A model generated the notes under the pieces. The model searched no databases, was not told the origin of the DNA, and was given only the letters and a program-made list of their open reading frames with translations. Of a stretch of DNA of 27,983 nucleotides, positions 11,201 to 19,859 are shown piece by piece; the first letter of the stretch is position 1, and every line of letters begins with the position of its first letter. Location of the stretch: NCBI RefSeq assembly GCF_000003855.2, contig NW_003101677.1:3437581-3465563 (forward strand), given 5' to 3'. The position numbers were made by a program, and so were the translations under genes. This DNA comes from Blastomyces gilchristii SLH14081. Taxonomy: Eukaryota; Ascomycota; Eurotiomycetes; Onygenales; Ajellomycetaceae.

Positions 11201-12720
11201 CTATCTTAAATCAGAACTCACTCAGTCTCTGAGCTCAGTGAATCTGTCACTATGAGAGTTTCTTAGTTGAAGTAAACTGTTATAAGCTGTTATAATCAGT
11301 TCTAACAGTAATCACTGTTATAAGACTCTCAAAGTAGTGATATCAGTGACAGAAGAATTTCACTACTATAAGAAGCTCTTTATTATGAATATTATAGTTA
11401 ATCTCTGTGAGTTGCATGTTTCATGAGAAAAAGGCCACTGAAACTCAGTTCTCATTTGACTGTAGTTATAAGACTATTTCTGAACTTATAGAGAAGAAGA
11501 TATCTGTCTTCAATCTGATTAAGAGTAAGAAATTAAAGTGAAATAGTATCACTATATCTATAAATATCTATTTTAATCTTGTAAAGACTCTGTGAGTTTC
11601 TGAGATAAGAAAGTTCTCACAGCTCTTTCTTCTCAATAATCTTTTCATTGTTTATTTATAGAATAACTTCTTTTTTATTTTCATTCTTCAGCATGTCTGT
11701 AAGAGTTAAGAAGATTTTTATAAATGCAATGATAAATTATCTATAGAAATTTACAAAGTTTAGAAAGATCTGAATCTCATAAATATTAGTTAACTCTGAT
11801 TATAATAGAATAGTCTTAACTTACAAAGATTTCATCTGAATATTATCTGCAGTGATTACATATTCTAGAAAATTAATCTGACAGATACTGAAGTTATACT
11901 TTATAAGCTTAATATACAGTTCTGTCTTATCTAAGATCTTTAATACATTTCACATATGCTTAGTGTGTTCTTTCTTCTTTATAGAATACATCATCACATT
12001 ATTCAGATATATTATTACAAAGATATTCAGATATATATGAAGTGTTTTATTAATGAAAGACTGAAATACTATGAGAGTATTAGTCAAATTAAAAGATATT
12101 ACTAGATATTCAAATAATCTCAGTATAGTTCTAAAGACAGTCTTTTATTCATTCTCAGATTATATTCACAGCTGTGTATGAAATACTATGAGAGTATTAG
12201 TCAAATTAAAAGATATTACTAGATATTCAAATAATCTCAGTGTAGTTCTAAAGGCAGTCTTTTATTCATTCTCAGATTATATTCACAGCTGTGTATATAT
12301 ATTAATCACATTCAGTTATATGAATATAACAGCTCTTATAAGACAGTTAATTACATTTTCAATCAGAGATAGAGAATAGTGACTCTTTATTATCTTAAAG
12401 TTCAGATTATAGTAGTTTATATATAATCTGAGATCTTTATTCTTCTTCTTCATAAATATCACAGAGACTTCTGCAGAGATTTATAAAGATCAAATAAAGT
12501 CATTCTTCAGATTCTTCTTTATATAGACTTATAAGATCTCTATCTCATAATAAAAGAGCTTATAAATTGATTCTTAGAAGAGTTTGTACTCTTCTATTAA
12601 ATCTATTATCAGATTCTTCTTATAGTGAGATGAAAGCTCAGCTGTCTTTACTAAGCTAAATATCTTTATAAAATCTCAGTATTTCTCTGATATCTGAAGC
12701 ACAGTTTTCATAATGATAAA
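11201..12720 (-). pseudogene. pol: gypsy II RT and RNase H, with internal duplication
   Basis: Reverse transcriptase begins near 12640 with ELSLHYKKNLIIDLIEEY. It continues through LRLYINYYNLNFK and the stretch KTAFRTTLRLFEYLVISF to the catalytic box YLNNVMMYS at 11998-12009, where both aspartates are asparagine. The segment around KTAFRT is present twice because of a 117 bp tandem duplication at 12063-12296, so the palm domain carries 39 extra codons in frame. Downstream come KYNFSICQINFLEYV and FVNFYR. RNase H follows with INYNIHNKELLIVVKF at about 11370-11420 and ends abruptly after SEF and FKIE at 11201. Many stops fit TGG or CGA changed by deamination. Confidence 0.86.
12063..12296. repeat. 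117 bp tandem duplication inside gypsy II RT
   Basis: Two head-to-tail units, 12063-12179 and 12180-12296, are identical except for two sites (12125 A against 12242 G, and 12137 A against 12254 G). The length is a multiple of three, so the reading frame is kept. Each unit encodes the RT segment from ENE through TAFRTT to the LTNT region. The units share the same stop codons, so the duplication happened after most of the mutation. Confidence 0.95.
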
Positions 12721-13288
12721 GTTTTCAGATATTTGTAAAGTTATTGTAATAAATGAGTTTATCTTCTCTAATTAACTCTGCAGTATTAACTGATTCTATC
12801 TCTGTAAGTAAGTCTATTAACACTGATTAGAAGTATAAATCTGATATATAAACAGCTATGTATGAATTATATCTTTAAAGTTATACAAGTTTTAAGTACA
12901 TGTCATCTGTGATGTCTATAATAATCACAGTTTCTATAAATCTTCTTCAGATTTCAGAGAGATCTTACAATTCAAAGATAACTCTTATAAGTCTCTCAGC
13001 TCTCAGATCTGAGTTCTCACATTCTACTTATTATAAGAGCTGGTTTTCAGTTTTCATCACTCAGCTTATTTACTCTGTGAGCTTTAGAGATACTATAGTG
13101 ACCTAAGATTCTGAGTTTATTAATACTTTTCATACTTACAGAGCAGTAGTACTGCAGTACAGTTTCTTCTCATAAGTATATATTTTTATTGAGAAAGTAA
13201 CAGATTCAGATGTTAGCTTCAAAACTCTTAAGAAGACTATTACTAACTCTATTTATAACTTCTTAAATTTCTATTTTAATTTATTCAG

Positions 13289-14276
13289 ATAGTTTGTACA
13301 GAGATATTCTAATTTAGAATAGATAAAGCAGAGATTCTTTTTCTTAGTCTCTTTATTATACACTCTGTTTATAAGAGCCTATGAAGCTTTCTCTCTCTAC
13401 TTAGCAGTCAGATATAAATCTCTCTATATCTTATTATCTTTCTCTAATAAATCTGTTTTTTATTATTCTGATTCTTATAGAGCTGATAAGTGATTTACTC
13501 TTCATAAGTTTATAACTCTTATAGTAATTTGTAAGTAATGAATAAGAGTTATCAGTTTATTCAGAGTTAAGAACTTAGAGTCTTATTTAATAAGCTTATT
13601 CTGTATATCTTTATTCAGTCTCTTTATAAATATTATCATTCAGATTTTATTTCAGAGCTCTGTTTTCACAGATCTTAATTCATATTATAATTTTATAAAG
13701 TACTGTGAGTAGTCTTTATCAGATTTCTTATCTCTTTTTTTAATATTAATAATTACAGCTAAGATATTCTCTGTTCAGCTTATAGAGTCTCTTAACTTAT
13801 TCTTTAAATAGATCTTAAGAATAGATTAGTGAAATCTCTTATAATTATTCTCTAGATAATTTAATCAGTTCTTAACTTTAATATAGTAGAGATTTGTTAT
13901 TATATAAATAACAGCTTCTTTATCTTCTATATCACACAGTCAGATGTGTGAGTCAATTTTAACTACAAACTTGTAAAAGCTTTTATAGATTATAATTTAA
14001 TAGTTAATCTTAAGTAATTATAACTTAAGAAAGTTTCTTTTTAATTTGTAAATATTTCTGAAGATTATATCTAGAAACTCAGTTTAAGAGTATTTATAAA
14101 TAGTAAGTATTCCTTATAGAATAATAGCTTAATTCTATAAGAGATACTCAAGAATATTCTTCACTAAGATTAATTTATTTATAAGTTCAAAGAGTTTCTC
14201 TATTACAGATATAGAGAATAATATTCTATAAGTAATTAATATGTTCTCTGAGACTTCTTTTACAGAGATTATTCAT
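13289..14276 (-). pseudogene. gag: gypsy II gag with mutated zinc knuckle
   Basis: The likely start is ATG at 14274-14276 (MNNLCKRSLREH) on the minus strand. At 13289-13330 the minus strand encodes a stretch with CX2CX4HX4C spacing in which the second cysteine, the histidine and the last cysteine are all tyrosine, each explained by a single G-to-A or C-to-T change. Between these points the plus strand is pyrimidine-rich, as for an A-rich coding strand on the minus side, with many stops. I could not place the protease with confidence. Confidence 0.6.
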
Positions 14277-14339
14277 AATTCAGATGACTGCTTCTAAGTA
14301 TCTGTAGTAGAGTTTACAGAAATTGAAATATATAAGTTT

Positions 14340-14646
14340 CTAATTCTTTCAGTTATAATAGACAGTTGCTGACTGACTGAGCTTGAAATATAAGAATAAG
14401 TGCTCACAGATGATTATTTAAGTGTTTACAGCTTGACATAATATATACTATTAACTACTAGAAGTATTCACAGTAGAAAGATAAAATATAGACATTAAAT
14501 GTATAATAGTATTTAAGCTGAGTTATGAATAGTATTCACAAACTTCAGTCTATATAGTTATGTGTAGTCAAGGGCTGCTAACTCTATTGATTACGTGAGA
14601 GATAGAAATAGAGGTAAACAATCCGCGAGAAGCAGGATTTCTTACA
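14340..14646 (-). repeat. Probable 5' LTR of gypsy II, inner end uncertain
   Basis: On the minus strand it begins TGTAAGAAATCCTGCTTCTC. The outer 86 bases, 14561-14646, run from TGTGTAG to TTACA on the plus strand and keep CpG (TTACGTGAG, ATCCGCGAG), while the rest is CpG-free. No second copy exists in the window to fix the inner boundary. Confidence 0.38.
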
Positions 14647-14830
14647 ATTGTGTATATATTAAATTATAAGTATTCAGTTCTGAGTGACTTCTACTGTTAT
14701 TTATTTAGTCTGTTTATATTCTCTTCTTCTTTCATTTTTTCTATCTTCACTCTCTCTGCTCTAACTTCTAATTCTGTAAGTTCTGCACTCTTCTTCAATT
14801 TTTCTACATGTATATGTATATATTGAGTCA
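14647..14830 (-). repeat. Repeat Y, copy 1, with coiled-coil-like coding potential
   Basis: This matches 24548-24716 in the opposite orientation. On the minus strand it encodes a charged helix-like stretch, HVEKLKKSAELTELEVRAER, followed by KIEKMKEEENINRLNK. The other copy encodes the same pattern (EKLKKSMRLTELRVRAEK). Conservation of a heptad-like pattern in two copies suggests a real protein segment from a TE. The copy ends where gypsy II begins. Confidence 0.55.
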
Positions 14831-14834
14831 CATC

Positions 14835-15356
14835 TTTATTACTAGAGAGAATAATTGCAGTGATTTTCTGTTTTTATATTATAAAGATAAGTTATTCTTA
14901 TTTCTTTCTTCTCTCTTTTCTCTTCTTCAATTCATCACTAATTTCAAGCTGATATGAAAACTATTAAAACACTCTCAGAAATTCTTAAATTAAAAAGTAT
15001 AAATTAGTTAAATTTTAAATATATAACAAATTAAATTATCTTCTAAAGTATTAATTATTTATCTCTTCTCTTAATAAAACAGTAGTTGTATTCTCTTTTC
15101 TCTCTCTCAAATGAAATATAGTCTGTGAAAAGTAAGTATTATACTAGATTATAATAATTAACACAGCTCTAGCATGTAGAGTTGTATACATACAGTATAT
15201 ATTAAACTAAGAGACTGTGTAAGTTACAAACTAGTAGCAGTATTTCAAGAAGAGTCATACAGTATAAGAAAGCTGTAACTCTCAGTTATATATACAGAGA
15301 GTGAGTTACTGCAGTAAGTATATATATATTATATAAAAGTAATACTTTTTAATAAC
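14835..15356 (-). repeat. Dispersed repeat X, copy 2
   Basis: Inverted copy of 554-1078. On the plus strand a frame with many probable tryptophan-to-stop changes runs up to CTGCAGTAAGT near 15310-15322, and the recurrent motif lies at 15338-15356. It directly adjoins repeat Y, so X and Y may be neighbouring parts of one element. The right end is followed by a CpG-containing sequence starting TGTAACGTGG. Confidence 0.7.
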
Positions 15357-15381
15357 TGTAACGTGGCGGAACCGAAGCAGT

Positions 15382-15498
15382 TGTGAGAGAGGTTGAACGT
15401 GGTTGGTTGTTGTTATCATCTAACTAACTAGCAGCTAGTGGAAGCTAAATATATGTGTGAGGGTCACGTGGGTTAGGGCTTGTGTAGTAGCTCCAACA
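15382..15498 (-). repeat. TRIM 3' LTR (117 bp)
   Basis: Runs from TGTGAGAGAGG to GCTCCAACA on the plus strand. It differs from 16405-16524 by a 3 bp GTT indel, one C/T at a CpG (GAACGTGG against GAATGTGG) and two changes near GTGTGAGGGTCAC. Confidence 0.93.
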
Positions 15499-15505
15499 CC
15501 CCCCC
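15499..15505 (-). other. TRIM polypurine tract
   Basis: Seven consecutive G on the minus strand directly beside the 3' LTR fit a plus-strand priming site and fix the element orientation. Confidence 0.7.
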
Positions 15506-15744
15506 ATGCTACGCAGGCCAGTTAACCCACGCAGTCAAAAGCACTCAAATCATTCAAATCTGCAATAAAAATTAATTACAAAAAGTAGAGTCTAGTTTCC
15601 TTATAAGGACTAGCTCCATACATGAAAAAACATAAAAAAATATGCAAGAAGAACACTCAAATCTATTCTTCCAGTATTGGTATTACCCCCAGTCGTTCTA
15701 ACGCCGCGGGATCTCATTCTCATTATTTTTGTGGTTTTCATTGT

Positions 15745-15966
15745 CATAGGCATAGGCATAGGTCATCGGCATAGGTCATCATATGGGCAATCGGTGGCCC
15801 GGCATCATATAGGCACTGGGGCCTGGCATCGTAGGCACTGGGGCCTGGCATCATGGTCATCGGTATGGGCATCGTAGGCACTGGGGCCTGGCATCATATA
15901 GGCACTGTGGCCTGGCATCGTAGGCACTGTGGCCTGGCATCATATAGGCACTGTGGCCTGGCATCG
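15745..15966. repeat. Minisatellite inside the TRIM
   Basis: Six close copies of GGCACTGKGGCCTGGCATC are separated by CATATA or GTA, giving 22 and 24 bp periods, after a run of shorter CATAGG/TCATCGGCATAGG units. On the minus strand it would encode a repeated DARPQCL-type peptide. It is unrelated to the rest of the window. Confidence 0.85.
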
Positions 15967-16104
15967 TTATCGGTATTTCCATCGTTTTGGCGTCGATATT
16001 GGCGGTCATCATGAGCATCATTAGAAGACTTGCTCAGTATTGTAGCATACAGATGTAGCAGCATTATCATCATTGTCCTTCTTTCTATTCTTTCAATCTG
16101 CAGG

Positions 16105-16290
16105 TCATTTCTCTGGGTGTTCAAACCAGCAGCTTGATTCATCATGGTCTTTCATATCTTCATGTTCTGAAGAATTATCTTGGGCTTGATTATTGCATTG
16201 TCTTCGCGCGGTTATTGGTGTTGAAAAGGATTCAGCTATCTGATTCTCTGTAGTCTCTTCGCGGTTGATCGATCTCGTATTGATGGGCAT
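16105..16290 (-). CDS. Small open frame in the TRIM, unknown
   Basis: A 61-codon frame begins with ATG at 16290, the first long frame downstream of the putative primer site (starts MPINTRSINREE). It is hydrophilic, rich in E, N, S and T, and ends EHPEK. A second, overlapping 83-codon frame, 16145 to 15894, continues in another frame (starts MMNQAAGLNTQ) and enters the minisatellite. The overlap could mean one ancestral gag-like frame broken by an indel, or programmed frameshifting. I do not recognise either peptide, and the element may be entirely non-coding. Confidence 0.25.
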   Translation of the reverse strand: MPINTRSINREETTENQIAESFSTPITARRQCNNQAQDNSSEHEDMKDHDESSCWFEHPEK

Positions 16291-16379
16291 TTGATATGAA
16301 GTATTTGAATGAAAGAAGCAGCTATTTGAAAAGCTTATTGTATGATTATTGCATGGGTTAATGATTGTTATAACACTTT

Positions 16380-16404
16380 GTAGAAGTGCAAGGGCTTCAT
16401 AACC
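16380..16404 (-). other. TRIM primer-binding site (tRNA-iMet half type)
   Basis: The minus strand reads GGTTATGAAGCCCTTGCACT next to the 5' LTR. As I recall the fungal initiator tRNA, its 5' half ends GGGCTCATAACC, so the site would be complementary apart from one inserted base and a short gap. Priming by a tRNA cut in the anticodon loop is known for copia-type elements. Comparison with a real tRNA sequence is required. Confidence 0.5.
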
Positions 16405-16524
16405 TGTGAGAGAGGTTGAATGTGGTTGGTTGTTGTTGTTATCATCTAACTAACTAGCAGCTAGTGGAAGCTAAATATATGTGTGTGAGTCACGTGGGTT
16501 AGGGCTTGTGTAGTAGCTCCAACA
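16405..16524 (-). repeat. TRIM 5' LTR (120 bp)
   Basis: Partner of 15382-15498, with one extra GTT unit in GGTTGTTGTTGTTATC. It is followed directly by the target duplication GCAGT. Confidence 0.93.
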
Positions 16525-16744
16525 GCAGTGACTAGTCAGCAGTGTTATGTAGATAGTTGTTTGAGAAGCTGTATAAGTGAGCTTAACTATCTTACTTGAA
16601 TAGTGAGCTCATGAGCTACAGAGTTGTTACAAGAATATCACAGATATAGTACTTAGTATGCTAAGAAAATTGTATAAGAAATGCAGTAACTCTTATATAT
16701 ATTTTAGTAGAAGAAAACAAATCACTGACTTCTTTAATAAAGAG

Positions 16745-17250
16745 TAGACTGGCCGCCGGGACCATGAATTTCACATTTGATTTCATTTGGTCTGATCTCA
16801 TACATTTCTTGATGTGAATTTCACTGGGACTAGTCATTAAAAAAACATGCAAAGTGACTATATATCAGATCTTAAAATGAAATCATGACTTGAAAAAAAT
16901 GAGAAAGTGATTTCATTTGATCTCATTTAGTCTCATTCTTAGCATAAAGTTACTATTTTTAGACATTTTAAGGTTTTTTTTAGACTATTTTTAATTTTTT
17001 AAAAAGTAATGCTTTTTAATAACACTCAAATGAGATTTAAAGTTATTTAAAGTAATAAAAATAATTTAAATTGAGAAGTGAAAATTATAATCTTATTTGA
17101 AACATGTGACAAGAGTAGACAGTAAGTTTCACTGAGATAGTATGAAACTACTATCTAATGTTAAAACCATGTAATGAGATCAGTTGAATTGATAATAAGA
17201 CTATTAAAAAATCTGATTCTGGTTTCAGACACAGTTATATAGTTAGTTTA
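16745..17250 (-). mobile_element. hAT-type MITE, copy 1 (506 bp)
   Basis: The plus strand begins TAGACTGGCC and ends AGTTAGTTTA, the mutated complement of TAGACTGACC. The flanking octamers are both ATAAAGAG (16737-16744 and 17251-17258), a perfect 8 bp hAT target duplication. It aligns base for base without net length change to 23667-24172 in the opposite orientation, with transition differences only where I checked. No coding frame is present. The ends match the terminus of the hAT at 11111-11192, so that family probably supplied the transposase. The long minus-strand open frame at 16661-16852 crosses the element border and is spurious. Confidence 0.95.
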
Positions 17251-17258
17251 ATAAAGAG

Positions 17259-17851
17259 TCAGTATCTAACTGTTCTATATAGATAATAAGCAGATATCTC
17301 TCTTCTATTCTATAAGTGAGAATAGTCAAAGTGATATCTCAGTAATATCTCACTATTATAAAAGAGTAATCTGCTAATCTTGTATAGAAGTGAGATTTTT
17401 ATATTTATTAATTAAATCTTTCTATATTACATCTGAATAATATTATAGAGTGATTGAAAATTAGTTTAAATAATCTATAAGATAAATGAAATTATCTGTA
17501 GAGAAGTAATAAGCTGTATAAAACTGTAATAGAGTCTTAATATAGCTGAGAATATAATAATACTTTCTTCTTTAAAAATATAGTTCTGATATTCTTAAGA
17601 TTACTGAATTAGAAATTATCTTTTTATATAGTAATAGTTATCAATTAATTAATAGTATATATACTGCATGTAATATAAAGAAATAGATAAGTTTCTCTGC
17701 TAACTATGTAGATTTTCTTTTTCTTATCTTCATTTAAATGAAATATATAATAAGTGAATTTCTTATATATTAATTTAAAATATGAAAAATATAGTTAATA
17801 AGTGACTTACAGATCTTTCATTATATTCTCATTCTATATATAAAATTTCTT
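17259..17851. other. AT-rich DNA with no recognised feature
   Basis: CpG-free, with no open frame and no repeat seen elsewhere in the window. It forms the left flank of gypsy III and should originally have been continuous with the DNA from 26617. Confidence 0.5.
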
Positions 17852-18017
17852 TATGGTTCGGAAGAACGTATCATAACTAGATAATAACACAGCCGCTTTC
17901 AAACACACTTATAAATGTAAAGAGGCTCTAGCGGCCACTAATTAATTTAGATAATATATATAAAAAGTCAGTGTATATCTATAATTATACACTAACTTAA
18001 GCAATCTTTGAATCATA
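17852..18017 (+). repeat. 5' LTR of gypsy III
   Basis: Begins TATGGTTCGG (original TG mutated to TA) and ends TTTGAATCATA. CpG survives in the outer half (TTCGG, AACGT, GCCGC) and in AGCGGCC, whereas the inner half is CpG-free, unlike the partner LTR. The next bases, TCTTAT, also follow the 3' LTR, so the end could be a few bases further right. Confidence 0.85.
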
Positions 18018-18030
18018 TCTTATCGATAGC

Positions 18031-19640
18031 ATGTCTAAAAATCAGTGAGAAGTACAGACTTCTTTAGAGTGTGATAATTTCATCTATGAAGTGATTCATA
18101 GTTATCATATCAATGTAATTTTAAAATGTCTCAAAAGATAGTATATAAAGAAGTAATAAGTGAAAGAGTATCTGATTAATACTACTCTGCTTATTGAAGA
18201 AAAACTTCACACTCAGACAAATATTATATATGTAAATGAATAAGATGTGAGAAAGAGAGATATAAGTAGTAAACTAGATTCAAAGAAGACTGCTCTCTAC
18301 TTAGAAGAATAAAAGAGAGATAATTATTACTGAAATTGTACAATAATAACAGAAATCAGAAATTAGAAATTATATAATAATATAATAATATAATAATATA
18401 ATAATATAACAATAGACATTATATAATCAATGAGAAATTATTAAAATGAATATTTTCTCTAGTTAATATAAATAATACTCTTCTCTGCTATCTGAACTAA
18501 AAGATATACAGAATCTCTCAGAGAGTTTACTTAAAGTAATAAGAAAAACAGCTGAGATCACTGAATCAGAGTTGAAGCTCTGTACATGTACAAGAATTTT
18601 AAATAAAATCAAGGCCTTGTGTACACAGTGACAGACTGAGGTGAAAGTTAAGTAACAATTAATATTCACTGTAAATCAAGTATTCATTATGAAGAGCTTC
18701 ACTGATACAATTGTTATTATCAATAAAAATAGAGAAAATCAGATTATAGACCTATAGTAAGAGATTGAATAATTACATAGATAGATAATCACACTGAATC
18801 TGAAGATCTTATTACAATTATTCACAATCTCTTCAGAAGTGTACACATTATCTGAGACTGCTGCATATAATAAGAATTTAAGTATAAGATATATCAAGTT
18901 AAATGATCTACTGAAGTTATTAAGCTTTAATAACAACTGAAAACATAATACTGCAATCAGCTGGCTAAGTTAAATGCAATTATATTATCAGATTAAGTGT
19001 AAACTCATAGACAGATAGTTAATGAAATTTCAACAAGTCTTAAGATTAAAAGTGAAGTCATTATAAATAACTGATAAAAAGTTAAATATTACAGACTCAG
19101 AGTGATATTCATTTTCATAAATATGAAATGAGTTTTTTAAATGAATCTTATATAACTTTGAGAAAGTAAATATGTGAGATAAGTGTTATAAACACTTCAC
19201 TGAGTGTAGATAGATAAGCAATCTTATATTATACTTTATATACTTCAGCTTACACTATCTTACATTAAATAAAGAGCTTTTAACATCTTTTTATTTACAG
19301 ATCTTCATTCATGATCTTATGTCTGAGTTGAGAGTAGAATAAAAATGCTTAACCTTACAATTAAATATAATAAAAGAAGTATACAATATTCTCATTGTAT
19401 GAGAATAGATAAGTCAGCTGTGATAGAAAATACTGCAATTGAGTATACTTCAGTGAAGAATGAGTAATCAGACTTCTATGACACAAGTTACACACTTAAA
19501 TGTGATAAATCTAGATTTGAATATCATTACTAAAGTACTGAATTCTCTGAAAAAGAGATTCTCTGAGTGACAATCTTAATATTATAAGTATTAAGCTTGC
19601 TTTAACTGTGAATATCAAAATCATAATATAAAGAATTACA
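18031..19640 (+). pseudogene. gag: gypsy III gag with zinc knuckle
   Basis: ATG at 18031 lies only 13 bases after the LTR and opens the frame MSKNQ, then EVQTSLECDNFIYEVIHSYH after one mutated codon. At 19598-19639 the frame encodes CFNCEYQNHNIKNY, a CX2CX4HX4C zinc knuckle with only the last cysteine changed to tyrosine. The stretch between is A-rich and interrupted by stops in the style of tryptophan and arginine codon loss. The very short leader leaves little room for a conventional primer-binding site. Confidence 0.72.
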
Positions 19641-19859
19641 CACAGTGTGTACAGTTAAGAAAGGTAAGAGAGTTAAAAAACTAGTAGAATCAGTGAGCTT
19701 AGAGACACTCACTGATATTCTATAAAAAGTCTTCAAAGTGAAAGAGATATCTGTATTAGGTAACTCTCTAAATTCTATAAATATTAAGAGAAAGCAGACT
19801 TCTGAATAGAGTATAAGTGAGAATAAAGAAGTGAATACTCATCTCAATGTCTTAAGATC

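Larger units (their letters stand above)
11201..14646 (-). mobile_element. Ty3/gypsy retrotransposon II, interrupted by the hAT
   Basis: Minus-strand order from the right: probable LTR, gag, zinc knuckle, RT, RNase H. RNase H is cut at about 11201, exactly at the right terminus of the hAT. Integrase and the other LTR are not found in the window. To the right, the probable LTR end (TGTAAGAAATCC on the minus strand) abuts repeat Y, whose other copy at 24548 continues past the equivalent point. That indicates gypsy II inserted into repeat Y. It is a different family from gypsy I and III, judged by its RT and RNase H residues. Confidence 0.8.
15382..16524 (-). mobile_element. Young non-autonomous LTR element (TRIM type), probably Ty1/copia-related
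   Basis: A 1143 bp element with 117 and 120 bp LTRs and a perfect 5 bp target duplication GCAGT (15377-15381 and 16525-16529). Read on the minus strand, the LTR starts TGTTGGAGC and ends CTCTCACA. Inside the 3' LTR lies a run of seven G as purine tract. Inside the 5' LTR lies GGTTATGAAGCCC, resembling the complement of the initiator methionine tRNA anticodon-loop half, the primer type known from Drosophila copia. There is no protease, RT or integrase, so movement would need enzymes from another element. CpG is abundant and the LTRs differ by a 3 bp indel and about three substitutions. It is therefore much younger than its surroundings, or has escaped mutation. Confidence 0.88.
15357..16631. 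repeat. Possible solo LTR split by the TRIM element
   Basis: If the TRIM and one copy of its target duplication are removed, about 127 bases remain, beginning TGTAACGTGG and ending AGTTGTTACA. The termini form a perfect 6 bp inverted repeat (TGTAAC/GTTACA), as LTRs often do. Several CpG sites are retained. The flanking pentamers (ATAAC and AGAAT) do not form a clean target duplication, so the call is tentative. Confidence 0.3.

Noticed and set aside
12188..12379. 63-codon plus-strand open frame
   Set aside because: It is antisense to gypsy II RT and largely made by the 117 bp duplication.
14561..14646. A separate 86 bp solo LTR (TGTGTAG to TTACA)
   Set aside because: The flanking pentamers do not match, and its position fits the outer part of a gypsy II LTR better.
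15677..15877. 66-codon plus-strand open frame in the TRIM
   Set aside because: It runs into the minisatellite and opposes the element orientation set by the purine tract and primer site.
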